The notes under the pieces are model-generated. The model was not told the origin of the DNA, did not search any database, and saw nothing but the letters and a program-made list of their open reading frames with translations. 43,061 nucleotides of DNA. Origin: Blastocatellia bacterium (lineage in GTDB: Bacteria; Acidobacteriota; Blastocatellia; Pyrinomonadales; Pyrinomonadaceae). The stretch covers positions 1 to 43,061 of the forward strand of contig JACCVY010000212.1 of assembly GCA_013697915.1 (NCBI GenBank), written 5' to 3'. Numbering within the stretch: position 1 is the first letter of the stretch; every line of letters begins with the position of its first letter. The position numbers and the translations under genes were made by a program. Positions 16,873 through 26,156 of this stretch are shown here, piece after piece.

Positions 16873-19800
16873 TCATTTCCGCTCCAGGAACGAAAGTCGT
16901 CCTGATGCTGTGTTCGATTGCACCGCCGGACGGTACATCAGCTCCGCACGCGCCGGCGCAATGCGAAATTGACCGGGTACCTGAACGCGAATGGCATACT
17001 GGAAAGTTGAACTGCCGTCAAAGTAATCCAGGAAAAACACAGTGCGGTTGTCACGAAACTCGCGCGAGCTGTACCAATCGGACCAGTCGTAACCGGAACT
17101 GTAATCGAGATTCAGGTTGCCGACGCTTTCCACTTGTTCGGCGCCTGCCGGAATAGGATCTTCCAGCATCAAGTGACGCGCTTTTGTGCCGTTAAGTTTC
17201 AAACGAACTACCAGCATGTCACCTGAATGAATGTCGCCAGTCAGCGGATCGAGTTTCCATTTCAGCGTGCCACCGTCGTCAACCACGCGCAGGCGCAGGT
17301 ATTCGCGCGTTACATTGAGATCCGCAGAGCCGCGCGCCGGCACGTCTTCCTCGCCAGTGTAATAATCAAGCGACGAAGAAAAATAGACCACTCCTTTCCC
17401 GCGCTTCACTATGCGCACGTCGTTGGATGCGCCGACCTCTCCCGCCTTGCGATTGAGTGAGATTGTTTGTGCGGCAGTAGACGAAATGTGCTGCGTGATT
17501 ACGTTCTCTCCGTTGAGGTATACCTCGACGTCGTAATCGGGTGACAGCTCACGACTAACTTTTAAATAATCGATCAGACCAAAGATTGCGAAGGCCGTGT
17601 CCTTGGTTGATTCCCAGTAATAGCTGTTGCGCCGATCCGAAACGAGCCAGCGAGCTACCCGCGGCAATAGATAGTTGTCTGGCTTGATGCGCGCCAGTGC
17701 TTTCAGCGAAAGTGCGGTGGCTTCGGTGTCGTCCTCTTCGGCAAAGTCGAGCATCGCGCGACGGCGTGACTCCCAGTGTGCGGAATAATTATCCGCGATG
17801 ACTGTTCTTTCGATCTCCGCGGCAATATCTTTCGCGCGCTTGTCGTCCTTCTTCAATTTGAGCGTTAGAGCCAGCAAGGCACGGCCATAAGGTTGCAGAT
17901 TGCCGCGCTCGCCAAAGACCTTTTCAACCTGCTGGTTGTCGGCGCCGCCGCTTTCTTCCAATGCATAGACCATGAATGAACGCGTTTCCAGATCTATCGC
18001 GGTGCCGGCTTCGGTCTTTCCGGCCTCGACCATTTCCTTCAGCTTCTGGCGTCCGCGGCTAAGCCGGTCCGCGTTCACTTCGTAACCGGCGTTCTTGGCC
18101 AGCGTCAGGCCATCAACGACGTAAGCGGTCATGAACGGATCGCTCTGATCATCTTTCCACCAGCCCCAACCGCCATCGTCATGCTGATAAGCATAAAGAC
18201 GATCCGCGCCCTTCTGAACTTTCTTTTCCAGATCGTTTGAGCCGCGGATCGTTGAAGTCTTCACATCTTTCAAGGCTTTCGTGACGATTACATTGGGGAG
18301 AAAACTGGACATGGTCTGTTCGGTGCACCCGTAAGGATAGCTGGTCAAATAATCGAGAGCGCCAAACAACGTACCGGCCACCGAAGGGGCGACTTCGATG
18401 CGCAAACTGCGCGCGCGCTGATCAGCGTCGGCGGGCATGCTCAGCGAAAACGTCTTGTCGGTATTTTCATCCGAGAAGGTTTCGCTCTCGTTCTTAACCT
18501 GATGCAGTCCGCGCGGCACGACCGGCAGCGGCAGTTCAACTGCGTCAGATTCGGTGTCGGTCAGCGCCTTTGCCAGCAGTTTAATTTCGCCGACGTTGGG
18601 CGCGGTGATTTGCCAGTCAATACGCTGCTCGCCCTGTTTGGTGATGGTCACAGTTTTAGTGCCCGCATTTTGTAATTGCGCGCCGCTGACTTCGAGCGAG
18701 ATTTGGGTTGACTTGTCAGCGTTCAGGTAATTGTGAACGATGCCGGAAAGCGTCACGGTATCGCCTTGCGTGACAAAGCGCGGCGTCTCAAGGCGCATGA
18801 TTACGTCTTTGCGAGCGACCACTTTATACTTTGTGGCGCCGACTTTCGTGTCCGCGGTTACAGCACGCGCTGTGGCGCGCCAGGTAGTTAGGTTGTCAGG
18901 CAAGGTAACGTTAACCGTGGCCTTGCCGTCTGGTCCGGTGATTACGTCCGGCTGCCAAAACGCCGTGTCCTTAAAGTTTCTTCTGATTGTTGGTTGGACC
19001 AGCTCGCCTTCGTTTTTGAAGTCCGCAAGCTGATAGGTCGGTTTGTTGCGCGCGAGGTAGAGCGGCTTGTCGCCCGCGAAGCCGGTGAATGAATAGCTGA
19101 TCGAGAGATGAGTTTCGACCGTGTTGTAGCGCATGCCGTAAAACTCATTCTTGATGTTACCCGCAAAATCGGGAGACACGCTGTAGATAGCTTCATCAAC
19201 CACGCCAAGACTAACTTCGGCTCCAGAAACCGGCGCGCCATCGGAGTTGCGGGCAAGAATCGTATATGACGCCGACTCCCGCGGTTTGTACTCCTTCTTG
19301 TTCGAGATGATTTCCAGATTCAGCATCTTGTCGCGCGCAGGCACGACCAGCCGCTGGTCGCTCGTAAACATGTCGCCGTTCTTCACGTAGGAAACGTTCA
19401 AGAAAACGTTGGGCGCATAGTTTGTCCGGATCGGAATGTCGAGCACAATCGATCTTCCCGTGGAGTTCACGTGCTGAAGATCCATGACGGTGGTCAATTC
19501 CGTGCTGACCAGCAGGTGAGCATTGTCGGTCGGCAGGATGGCGAGCACATGCGCAGTTTCGCCGGCACGATATGACTTTTTATCCGGAACGAGTTTGATG
19601 GAATTGTAGTCTTCACTGTAGTACGACGAATCAGTCCAGGAATACTGCCAATCAGTTACCCAAAGATAACCGCCGATTGAGGCAACTTTCTTACCCGACT
19701 CGTCGATAATCGTCTTGATCGAAAGATTCCCATCTTCTGTAGTTGTGTAGTCGTAGCTCGCCTGGCCCTGGGAATCGGTTTGCACCTCGGCCGAAGCAAT

Positions 19801-21774
19801 CTCGCGTTCGTGCATCTCATACGCAGGGTAGGAATACTCTTCATCCTCCTTCTTTTCCTTTTTGGTCCAGGTGCGTTCGACAAACTTGAGTTGTACCTTA
19901 GCGGAAACGCGATGGCCCTCGTAATCGCTGGTTGTGACGCGAATTTTAGCGATGTCGCCTTTGTTGTAAACGTAGCGATCGGGGTCCGCGTTCGCGACAA
20001 TAGTCCCGCGCGTGGCCACAAAACTGGCGCTGCCATCAATCGTGCGCCGGGCTGAATCGGTTACCTGAGCCTCGAGCCGGTAGCTGTAATCGTTCGTATC
20101 GTTCTCGTCTGTGGCGGGTATATCAAACGCAACATTCAAATGCCCGCGCGCGTCCAACTTTCCGTCGCTCTCCTGGACCATGTCATCGCCGCCACCGTAA
20201 TAAGACGAGTATTCATCTTCCCGATCAGAAGCGTCGCCAGTGTCTTCGCTTTCGTCCTCTCCAAAATTCCAGGCGTAATAGCGTGAACGATAGACGTAGT
20301 AATGAACATCCGCATTGGCTACGGGCGAGCCAAAGAAATACTTGGCAGCGATCGAGAAACTTGTTTTCTGGCCGGCCTGTACGAATTTTGCGGGCGCGGA
20401 AACCGTTACCTTGTATTCGGGCTTTTTGTATTCGGCGACTTCGAAATTGCCGCTTGCGCTTCCGCCTGCAATTTCGGCCGCAATGGTGTAGGTGCCCAGC
20501 GGAGCTGATTCGGAAATATCCATTTCACCGTTGAAAGTGCCGCGCGCTGAAAGCGGCAGTTCTTTGGTAAAGACGCTGGCGCTGTTTGGATCTGTGACTG
20601 TGACGTTGATTGTGCTGTCGCCGACGGACTTGTAAGCGCCCGACGAGTCGATCGCCCGAACGATTCCTTTGAATGAAACCTTGTGCGCTGGTCTGTAAAC
20701 CGGACGGTCCGTGTAGACGTATCCCTTAACGTTTTCGGAATTCTCTTCGCCGTCATAACCGCTAAAGAACAGCGAGCCCAGATCCGAGATTGCAAAGTTG
20801 CCACTCTGTTTGGCGAGGATCAGATAGGATTTGGAGTCAGTGTCTTCGTCGGCTGCGGGAGCGTCAGCCGCCTCATCACCTGCCGCTGCTTTTGGTTTAT
20901 CTACCTTGGTGCGCAGCACGCCCTGGCTGTCGGTTGTTCCAGTGGCGACCACTTTCTCCTCTTTTATGATCTCGACTTGCGCGCCGGGCCGGGGCTCACC
21001 AGTCTTGCGATCGACCGTGTAGATCAACATATCGCCGTCGCGGGTAGTCTTATCGAGCATAGTCAAATCTGTGACCACCACTACCGTGTAGGCGCGCAAA
21101 TCATTGACGACGGCTTCAACCAGGTAGACGCCGGGAGCGCGTTTGCCTAAAGGGATCATGCGTTGGTCGTATTCGTTTTCAAGCGGCGGCAAAGGCTCGC
21201 GCCAACTGCTAACCAGCAAATCAGGATTCAAGAGCGGCACGCGCGCGTAATCGGAAACATTCAAAGGCGTGCGCACAACTTCTTTTTCGGCGCGAAACTT
21301 TTGATTAAAAGCCTGGCGCGAGTCGTGTTGCAGTTGTTCGCGGACGAAAGTCTTGATACCGGAAAAGGCCCAGCGCTTGAAGCCGCGCACCCGTTCAAGA
21401 AACGATTTGCGATGCGGCACGGAGCTGGCTACCTGTTCCTGTTCGTTTTCACCAACCTGATGCGGATTCTTCAGGTCAGTAAAAAACTTGCGCGGATCCT
21501 TTACCTGATAGACACGAAAGTCGAGATGGTCCACCGCCTGATAATCAACCCAAAGCCGCGCGTTGTCGTTCGTTCCGTAGGTCCGATGCGTTGATAGTGA
21601 AAAGAATGGTTTGCTGGGAATTGGCCGCTCAACTTCCTCATCAGGCGCCGTCGGCGCGGCGCCGGCCTTTGCCCGAGAGCGCAAGGTTGCGACGGTAAGC
21701 GCAGCGGCGATGGCTACAACGTAGACCAGCGACGTAATCAGAATGCGGTAAGAACGAGAATTCGTGTCTAACAC
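16873..21774 (-). CDS. Alpha-2-macroglobulin family protein with intact thioester
   Basis: The 1633-residue product is anchored by an N-terminal membrane segment (about 9-28) and placed in the periplasm. It has stacked macroglobulin beta domains (MG2 at about 350-450: 'GYVYTDRPVYRPAHKVSFKG'), a bait-region-like acidic Tyr/Ser-rich segment near 500-545, the A2M signature 'FWQPDVITGPDGKATVNVTL' near 945-965, and an alpha-helical thioester domain with C1150-T-E-Q1153 ('YPYGCTEQTMSS'). Bacterial A2M proteins trap attacking proteases covalently through this thioester. The Cys and Gln are both present, unlike YfaS-type members that have lost them. It is preceded by DUF1175 and followed by a membrane protein and the transpeptidase fusion on the same strand. 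Confidence 0.93.
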   Translation of the reverse strand: MLDTNSRSYRILITSLVYVVAIAAALTVATLRSRAKAGAAPTAPDEEVERPIPSKPFFSLSTHRTYGTNDNARLWVDYQAVDHLDFRVYQVKDPRKFFTDLKNPHQVGENEQEQVASSVPHRKSFLERVRGFKRWAFSGIKTFVREQLQHDSRQAFNQKFRAEKEVVRTPLNVSDYARVPLLNPDLLVSSWREPLPPLENEYDQRMIPLGKRAPGVYLVEAVVNDLRAYTVVVVTDLTMLDKTTRDGDMLIYTVDRKTGEPRPGAQVEIIKEEKVVATGTTDSQGVLRTKVDKPKAAAGDEAADAPAADEDTDSKSYLILAKQSGNFAISDLGSLFFSGYDGEENSENVKGYVYTDRPVYRPAHKVSFKGIVRAIDSSGAYKSVGDSTINVTVTDPNSASVFTKELPLSARGTFNGEMDISESAPLGTYTIAAEIAGGSASGNFEVAEYKKPEYKVTVSAPAKFVQAGQKTSFSIAAKYFFGSPVANADVHYYVYRSRYYAWNFGEDESEDTGDASDREDEYSSYYGGGDDMVQESDGKLDARGHLNVAFDIPATDENDTNDYSYRLEAQVTDSARRTIDGSASFVATRGTIVANADPDRYVYNKGDIAKIRVTTSDYEGHRVSAKVQLKFVERTWTKKEKKEDEEYSYPAYEMHEREIASAEVQTDSQGQASYDYTTTEDGNLSIKTIIDESGKKVASIGGYLWVTDWQYSWTDSSYYSEDYNSIKLVPDKKSYRAGETAHVLAILPTDNAHLLVSTELTTVMDLQHVNSTGRSIVLDIPIRTNYAPNVFLNVSYVKNGDMFTSDQRLVVPARDKMLNLEIISNKKEYKPRESASYTILARNSDGAPVSGAEVSLGVVDEAIYSVSPDFAGNIKNEFYGMRYNTVETHLSISYSFTGFAGDKPLYLARNKPTYQLADFKNEGELVQPTIRRNFKDTAFWQPDVITGPDGKATVNVTLPDNLTTWRATARAVTADTKVGATKYKVVARKDVIMRLETPRFVTQGDTVTLSGIVHNYLNADKSTQISLEVSGAQLQNAGTKTVTITKQGEQRIDWQITAPNVGEIKLLAKALTDTESDAVELPLPVVPRGLHQVKNESETFSDENTDKTFSLSMPADADQRARSLRIEVAPSVAGTLFGALDYLTSYPYGCTEQTMSSFLPNVIVTKALKDVKTSTIRGSNDLEKKVQKGADRLYAYQHDDGGWGWWKDDQSDPFMTAYVVDGLTLAKNAGYEVNADRLSRGRQKLKEMVEAGKTEAGTAIDLETRSFMVYALEESGGADNQQVEKVFGERGNLQPYGRALLALTLKLKKDDKRAKDIAAEIERTVIADNYSAHWESRRRAMLDFAEEDDTEATALSLKALARIKPDNYLLPRVARWLVSDRRNSYYWESTKDTAFAIFGLIDYLKVSRELSPDYDVEVYLNGENVITQHISSTAAQTISLNRKAGEVGASNDVRIVKRGKGVVYFSSSLDYYTGEEDVPARGSADLNVTREYLRLRVVDDGGTLKWKLDPLTGDIHSGDMLVVRLKLNGTKARHLMLEDPIPAGAEQVESVGNLNLDYSSGYDWSDWYSSREFRDNRTVFFLDYFDGSSTFQYAIRVQVPGQFRIAPARAELMYRPAVQSNTASGRLSFLERK

Positions 21775-21792
21775 GGCTTAGCCTCCTTTGGG

Positions 21793-22662
21793 CTAGTCGA
21801 GAATTTTCAGACGATAGAAGCCGAGAAAGTTGGAATTGCTGTCAAGCGGCCGCCAGCGTTTGTTGGGATGATGATCGAGCACGGACAGCTCGACCTTCTT
21901 AACTGTTCCTTCATCGGTTGGCGACGCGCCAGTGTGATAGACGACCCAATCGCTTGCCGCTTCGTTACTGAGCTTCGCGCTCCCAAGAAAAATCATTACG
22001 TGGTAAGGAAACTTTTGCACCCAGGGCTGATAGAAGAAGAGCAGATCACCCGGCTCGGCGTTGTGGCGATCGCGACCGATAAACTTAACGTTGAAATTCT
22101 TGAGCGTCCGCGCATCGGCAAAGTCGGAAAATGCGCCATTGGACAAGTCACCGTCCTTATAAACGCCAAAGCTGGAACGGAAAAGTTTTTCGCCCAGTGG
22201 TCCTTGTTCGAGGGTGTACCTGCCTACGTCCGGTGCAATCGCCTGATATCCTGGCCCCATTTTTTGAAACCACGCCCGGTCATGACGGCGCAGTGCTTCG
22301 CGCCAGGCGAAACGCACCAGGCCGGCACAATCGCGCTGTTCGGCGTTCCATTGATCGCTTAAATGGTAAAACTGGCCTTCAGCAATCAGGGTGAACCATT
22401 GCCGGAAGTTTTGGCGGTCCATGAAACTTTGCAGCTCCGCCGCGTCCGGCAGGCCGTCGTTGTCTGAATCAAGCGAAGGTGTGTGGGCCGAATGGGCGAG
22501 CGGCGAGATCGTTGTGCCGGAGGATTTGGATGACGGCGAGACCGCCGCGATGGTTGCGCTTTTCCGGTTCCTGCCGAGCACGAAGTAGGAAACCAAAAGG
22601 ACCAGTGCGAACCAAAGCACTAATGCGAACGTAACTTGTCGACGTTTCAGGAACGCGAACAT
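21793..22662 (-). CDS. DUF1175 family protein (YfaT-like, NlpC/P60-type fold)
   Basis: This 289-residue protein has an N-terminal membrane anchor (about 10-30). A calcium-loop-like 'DSDNDGLPDAAEL' (65-77) precedes the main domain. The domain has C112 in 'RDCAGLVRFAW' and H221 in 'FPYHVMIFLG', with 'EPGDLLFF' before it, the arrangement of NlpC/P60 cysteine peptidases and amidases acting on cell wall. In E. coli the DUF1175 gene yfaT sits beside the A2M gene yfaS, and the same pairing is seen here 18 bases upstream of the A2M gene. Activity is inferred from the C...H pair; the family is formally uncharacterised as far as I know. Confidence 0.87.
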   Translation of the reverse strand: MFAFLKRRQVTFALVLWFALVLLVSYFVLGRNRKSATIAAVSPSSKSSGTTISPLAHSAHTPSLDSDNDGLPDAAELQSFMDRQNFRQWFTLIAEGQFYHLSDQWNAEQRDCAGLVRFAWREALRRHDRAWFQKMGPGYQAIAPDVGRYTLEQGPLGEKLFRSSFGVYKDGDLSNGAFSDFADARTLKNFNVKFIGRDRHNAEPGDLLFFYQPWVQKFPYHVMIFLGSAKLSNEAASDWVVYHTGASPTDEGTVKKVELSVLDHHPNKRWRPLDSNSNFLGFYRLKILD

Positions 22663-23008
22663 GGGGGAATTATCGATCCCGGACAGAATATGAACGAGGC
22701 GGCGCTAATCAGTCGGGCGCCATGTTAACACGTCCAGAGTCGGCGCTTGCCACTGATTCTGTTGCTGTGGGAACCCACAGTTCGCAGTCAACTGGCTCAC
22801 GGCTCAAACGAAATAAGCTTCCCTGGTCGGCGGGTGCGCCTTCTTATATCAGCGAGTTTTTCATAACCCCAAAATAGTAGAAAAGAGTATTGCAAAAAGC
22901 GGCGAGCGCAGTTAGATTGTCGGGGCCAATCATATAGGTCAATATAGGTTCGCCAAGAAGATTTTAGCGGCCTATCGCTGGCAAGTAGATTTTGCGGAGG
23001 ATAATTAA
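22663..23008. other. Divergent promoter region with small palindrome
   Basis: The 346-base gap lies between the start of the DUF1175/A2M operon (minus) and the LysW-like gene (plus) and should hold both promoters. CTGTGGG-AA-CCCACAG at 22765-22780 is a perfect 7-bp palindrome and is a candidate operator. GCGGAGG at 22994-23000 is the ribosome site of the LysW-like gene. No further gene is visible. Confidence 0.5.
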
Positions 23009-23194
23009 GTGCCGATCGGAACATGTCCCGAATGTGATGCGGATGTCCATGTGGATACTGACACAGACAAAGGCGAACTCGTCTCGTGTGAAGAGTGTGG
23101 TACGGATCTGGAAGTAGTCGGATTGGATCCAGTACAGTTGGACATCGTCGAAGAAGATGATTTGGACGACGATGAGGATGAAGACGAGTTCTGA
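23009..23194 (+). CDS. LysW-like small zinc-ribbon carrier protein
   Basis: The 61-residue acidic protein starts at GTG 23009 after GCGGAGG. The four zinc-binding Cys are at 6, 9, 27 and 30 ('TCPECDADV', 'GELVSCEECGTDLEVVGLDP'), matching LysW, the amino-group carrier of the AAA lysine and related ornithine pathways, almost residue for residue in the core. LysW normally ends in EDWGE, whose last Glu gamma-carboxyl accepts the substrate; here the end is an Asp/Glu run finishing in Phe ('DDDEDEDEF'). No lysX, lysZ, lysY or lysJ homologue is nearby. It may be a carrier for another chemistry or a non-carrier zinc-ribbon protein. Confidence 0.85.
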   Translation: MPIGTCPECDADVHVDTDTDKGELVSCEECGTDLEVVGLDPVQLDIVEEDDLDDDEDEDEF

Positions 23195-23195
23195 A

Positions 23196-23278
<83 letters not shown>

Positions 23279-23284
<6 letters not shown>

Positions 23285-24319
23285 TTTTGCGGTTTGGAAT
23301 CCCGGACGACTTTGGCTCAGCGTTACGCCGTTCGGACCCGCAACCTTGATAGTGTGGAATCGTCCATCATGGCGCTTTTCTTCGGGCGGATAAAACGCGA
23401 GCACGTAAGCCGACGTCACTTCTTCTGCCAGGGCGCGAAAAAGTGCTTCGTAATTGGTCTCATCAACGTAGACACTTCTTCCTCCAGTCAGTTCCGCCAA
23501 CCCACTAACGTCCAACGGCGTCGGCAGCGGGTTTTGCAAAGCGGCCGGCAACACTCGCGAGTAGGAGGGAAGAGTGACGACATAGATGCTCGCCTCGGCG
23601 GCGTTGGCGCGTTCGATGACGGTGGGCGCCGAAACTGTATCACCAACCGGAAACCCGTCAGTCACAACCAACACCGCGCGTTTTATCAAACGTCCCTCGC
23701 GCGTGCGCGGCGCATGACGCACCAGCATCCGGACTGCATCATCAACCGCATCGTAAGTATGGGTTGACAATCCGTTTGGCTCTTTTGTCAGGCGCTCGAT
23801 CGCGCGGTCTAGTTTGTCTGCTTCGGAAGTAAACTTCTGTACGGTCTTTACATTCATGCCAAACGACATCACAGCATAAAGCGCCGGATGATCCGCCAGC
23901 CTCTCGGAGAAGGCATTCAACGCGCGTCGCAAACGATTCATTTCTTCCGGCGTCATGCTGCCGGAAATGTCGAGTGCAAAGACCATCGCCAGCGGTCGCG
24001 GCTCGCCGCTGCGTCGCTCAACCTGGAAAAAAGCAAGCGGTTGTTCGGTTCCGTCCACATAAATCTTGAAATCTTCCTGCCCCAGATTGCGCAGCGGACG
24101 ACCTTCTGAATCGTTTGCCCTGACGTCAACTGAAACAAGGTCGGTGTCAATCTTTAAGACCTCGTCGGGTGACTGTTCATTTTTCGGAAACACCTGGCGC
24201 GGTCGCACGGCTTTGGGATCGGATTGTTGCGCGGCGGTTGGAAACACAACTGCAAGGGTCGCAAGAATGAGAAGCGACAGAATACGAATGGGTCTAGTGA
24301 ATGGGTAAAACTGAGACAT
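23279..24319 (-). CDS. Secreted VWA-domain protein (VWFA-related Acidobacterial type)
   Basis: The 346-residue product has a signal peptide (to about 30, 'VVFPTAAQQ'). An N-terminal strand block 'VSVDVRANDSEGRPLRNLGQ..DFKIYVDG' precedes the von Willebrand A domain, the layout of the family called VWFA-related Acidobacterial domain. The metal-ion site is intact: D117-I-S-G-S121 in 'ALDISGSM', plus 'VVTDGFPVGD' near 220. Such proteins are exported and bind partners through the metal site, but their biological role is unknown. They are expanded in Acidobacteriota, which is the best taxonomic hint in this window. The stop lies within the heptamer repeat. Confidence 0.92.
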
Positions 24320-24495
24320 TCGCGGCCTTATCCGGCACTAGCTTGAGCAGGATTATACGTTGGCGGTTAACACCCGCCAAGCCTGTTCAGGTGTCCGGGA
24401 TAATTATTTACCTTGGCAACAGGTTCACAGCGGCTGAGCATCAACAATACGTTCCCAAAGTCTGCCTACGTCGCCGGCAGTGTTATTATTTAGAC

Positions 24496-25122
24496 ATGCT
24501 GCAAACTCGATCAATTCTAGTTGTCCTCGTAATGGCATTACTGGTTACCGCATCGGTCGTCGCGCAAGAGAAATCGACTGGCGGATTCAAAGGCAAAGTT
24601 CGCGTTGAAGTAGGTACGCCGGTGGGCGTTACCGTTGTTGTTCGACAACAAGAGCGCGAGGTTGGGCGCGTCGTGACGGACAAGAATGGCGAGTTCGCTG
24701 TCAATCGCCTCAGGCCTGGGCTTTACGGTGTCACCCTGCGAAAACCCGGCTTAAGCGTTGGCACAATAGAAAACATTGAGGTCAAAGCAGGCAAGACACG
24801 TTCATTGGGCGACCGGCTAATCTTAACGATTGATGAAGGCTCAATCGCCTTCATCAGAGGCAGCGTTTTTGATCCAAACGGGCGCAGCGTTCCCAACGCG
24901 CGCGTAGAACTCGCCAGAATTGAAGCTGACGGAAACGTAAAGAAAATTGATGGCCGGATTACCAATGAAATTGGCTCGTTTGTCTTTCGGCTCACGCCCG
25001 ACGTCGCGAAGTATCGCGTTACCGCTAAAGCGAAGGATTCTGAGCCCGTCAGCAAAGATGTTGACGTTGATGGCGCCGCTGTTTATCGCGTGGCTTTGAC
25101 ACTCAAACCCAGCACAAACTGA
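24496..25122 (+). CDS. Secreted protein with two carboxypeptidase-regulatory-like domains
   Basis: The 208-residue product begins at ATG 24496, which starts a clean signal peptide ('MLQTRSILVVLVMALLVTAS', cleavage near 'VVAQ'); an in-frame start at 24301 would precede it with unrelated sequence and overlap the VWA gene. Two prealbumin-like/CarboxypepD_reg domains follow: about 30-110 ('VTDKNGEFAVNRLRPGLYGV') and 118-205 ('IRGSVFDPNGRSVPNARVEL', 'ITNEIGSFVFRL'). These domains are usually binding or structural modules on extracellular proteins. It is divergent from the VWA gene, with a 176-base gap for both promoters. Confidence 0.85.
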   Translation: MLQTRSILVVLVMALLVTASVVAQEKSTGGFKGKVRVEVGTPVGVTVVVRQQEREVGRVVTDKNGEFAVNRLRPGLYGVTLRKPGLSVGTIENIEVKAGKTRSLGDRLILTIDEGSIAFIRGSVFDPNGRSVPNARVELARIEADGNVKKIDGRITNEIGSFVFRLTPDVAKYRVTAKAKDSEPVSKDVDVDGAAVYRVALTLKPSTN

Positions 25123-25208
25123 GTAAATCGTAAAATGGTAAATGGTAAATCGTGATTAGTTCCATTGGGACCATCGACTTATCTTCGCTTTTTCTATTTA
25201 CGATTCAC
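25123..25208. repeat. GTAAATG/GTAAATC tandem repeat with inverted partner
   Basis: Directly after the stop of the carboxypeptidase-regulatory-like gene, units of GTAAATC, GTAAAATG, GTAAATG and GTAAATC follow each other (25123-25154); the inverse CTATTTACGATTCAC lies at 25194-25208. The same GTAAATG unit recurs near 40166-40180. Hairpin pairing is imperfect. Confidence 0.7.
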
Positions 25209-25268
25209 GGTTGTGTTTTATGGTTGGTTTGGGATTTGAAGTTGCTATAGGATTGTGGCAACTAAAAC

Positions 25269-25544
25269 ATGGAAGAACGTGAAGAGTTTCTGACTGCTCG
25301 TCAGCTTGCGAAGATTTTGCAGGTTAGTGAGTCAACCGTCCGGCGCCTCGCCCGCAAGCGCCGCATTCCTTCGGTGCGCGTGACGCCGCATATCATTCGT
25401 TTCCACCTCGATGCCGTGCGCGAGGCGCTTGACGTGCCGCGTTCGCGAATCCGGCACGGTGAATATGACGAGCCGGTCGACGATGCGCAGTTGTCGTTTG
25501 ACGACTTGACCTTAGGTGGGATGGCGCACAGCGCGGGCAGTTAG
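25269..25544 (+). CDS. Excisionase/MerR-type helix-turn-helix protein
   Basis: The 91-residue protein is dominated by an HTH_17-type DNA-binding domain at about 7-55 ('FLTARQLAKILQVSESTVRR', 'PSVRVTPHIIRFHLDAVREA'). This domain occurs in phage excisionases and in many small chromosomal regulators of unknown target. The rest is short and acidic. No integrase or phage gene is nearby, so a mobile-element role is unsupported. It may regulate adjacent genes. The start at 25269 is the only reasonable one. Confidence 0.85.
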   Translation: MEEREEFLTARQLAKILQVSESTVRRLARKRRIPSVRVTPHIIRFHLDAVREALDVPRSRIRHGEYDEPVDDAQLSFDDLTLGGMAHSAGS

Positions 25545-25607
25545 GGTCAGGCAGTTACGGTTTGTTCGCGACCAAGGTACAACAACAAACTCCGCACCTC
25601 CGAAACC

Positions 25608-26156
25608 CTATCCGCTAACCCCTATGCCCTTGAACTCTACCCAATTATTATTCTGCTTCACGTAGATTCGCGGCTGGCGGATGGGAAATCTGCGAGCGAA
25701 CCCCGGATTGCTTTTGAGGAATCGTTGAATGGTTCCGTTGTCCCCGGTTGCGACGCGCCACTTGCCGTCTTCACGCACCAGATACTGCTGCACGACAATT
25801 TTCCCTTCGGCTGGAAATGGCTGACTAATGCGGCCGAAAAGCTCAGTATCGACGACCGCAAGATCGCCGGCTACGCGAACCTTCCCAATGCTAATGCGAT
25901 CGAGCACATAACGATCCTGCGCTCGTTGGAGTGCGCTGATGAAACGTGATTTTGGCAAACGGGTGCGGGTGGACGAGGGCAGGGAATCGTAAACAGAACC
26001 GTAATCGTGTGACTGCAACTGCGAGAACACTTGCTGGACCACGGCGCGCACGGCAGATTCTTCTGACGACTGCGCGACAAACGAAGCTGATGCGGTAATC
26101 AGCACCAGGAATGCGGCGAATGCTGCTCTGCTCAAGCGACTGTAGTTAGTCTTCAT
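25608..26156 (-). CDS. Secreted NTF2-like hypothetical protein
   Basis: The 182-residue product starts at ATG 26156, giving a signal peptide ('MKTNYSRLSRAAFAAFLVLI', cleavage near 'SFVAQ'); an upstream start at 26186 would lie deep within the preceding gene. The mature part has 'EESAVRAVVQQVFSQLQSHD' then a cone-like alpha+beta pattern ('GDLAVVDTELFGRI', 'VVQQYLVREDGKWRVATGDN') typical of NTF2/SnoaL/DUF4440-like folds. No catalytic residue can be named. It overlaps the end of the small membrane gene by 11 bases, so the two are cotranscribed. Confidence 0.75.
   Translation of the reverse strand: MKTNYSRLSRAAFAAFLVLITASASFVAQSSEESAVRAVVQQVFSQLQSHDYGSVYDSLPSSTRTRLPKSRFISALQRAQDRYVLDRISIGKVRVAGDLAVVDTELFGRISQPFPAEGKIVVQQYLVREDGKWRVATGDNGTIQRFLKSNPGFARRFPIRQPRIYVKQNNNWVEFKGIGVSG

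Noticed and set aside
25269-25544. Excisionase-like HTH as a sign of a prophage or integrative element
   Set aside because: No integrase, attachment site duplication or phage structural gene nearby; the HTH family is common in ordinary chromosomal regulators.
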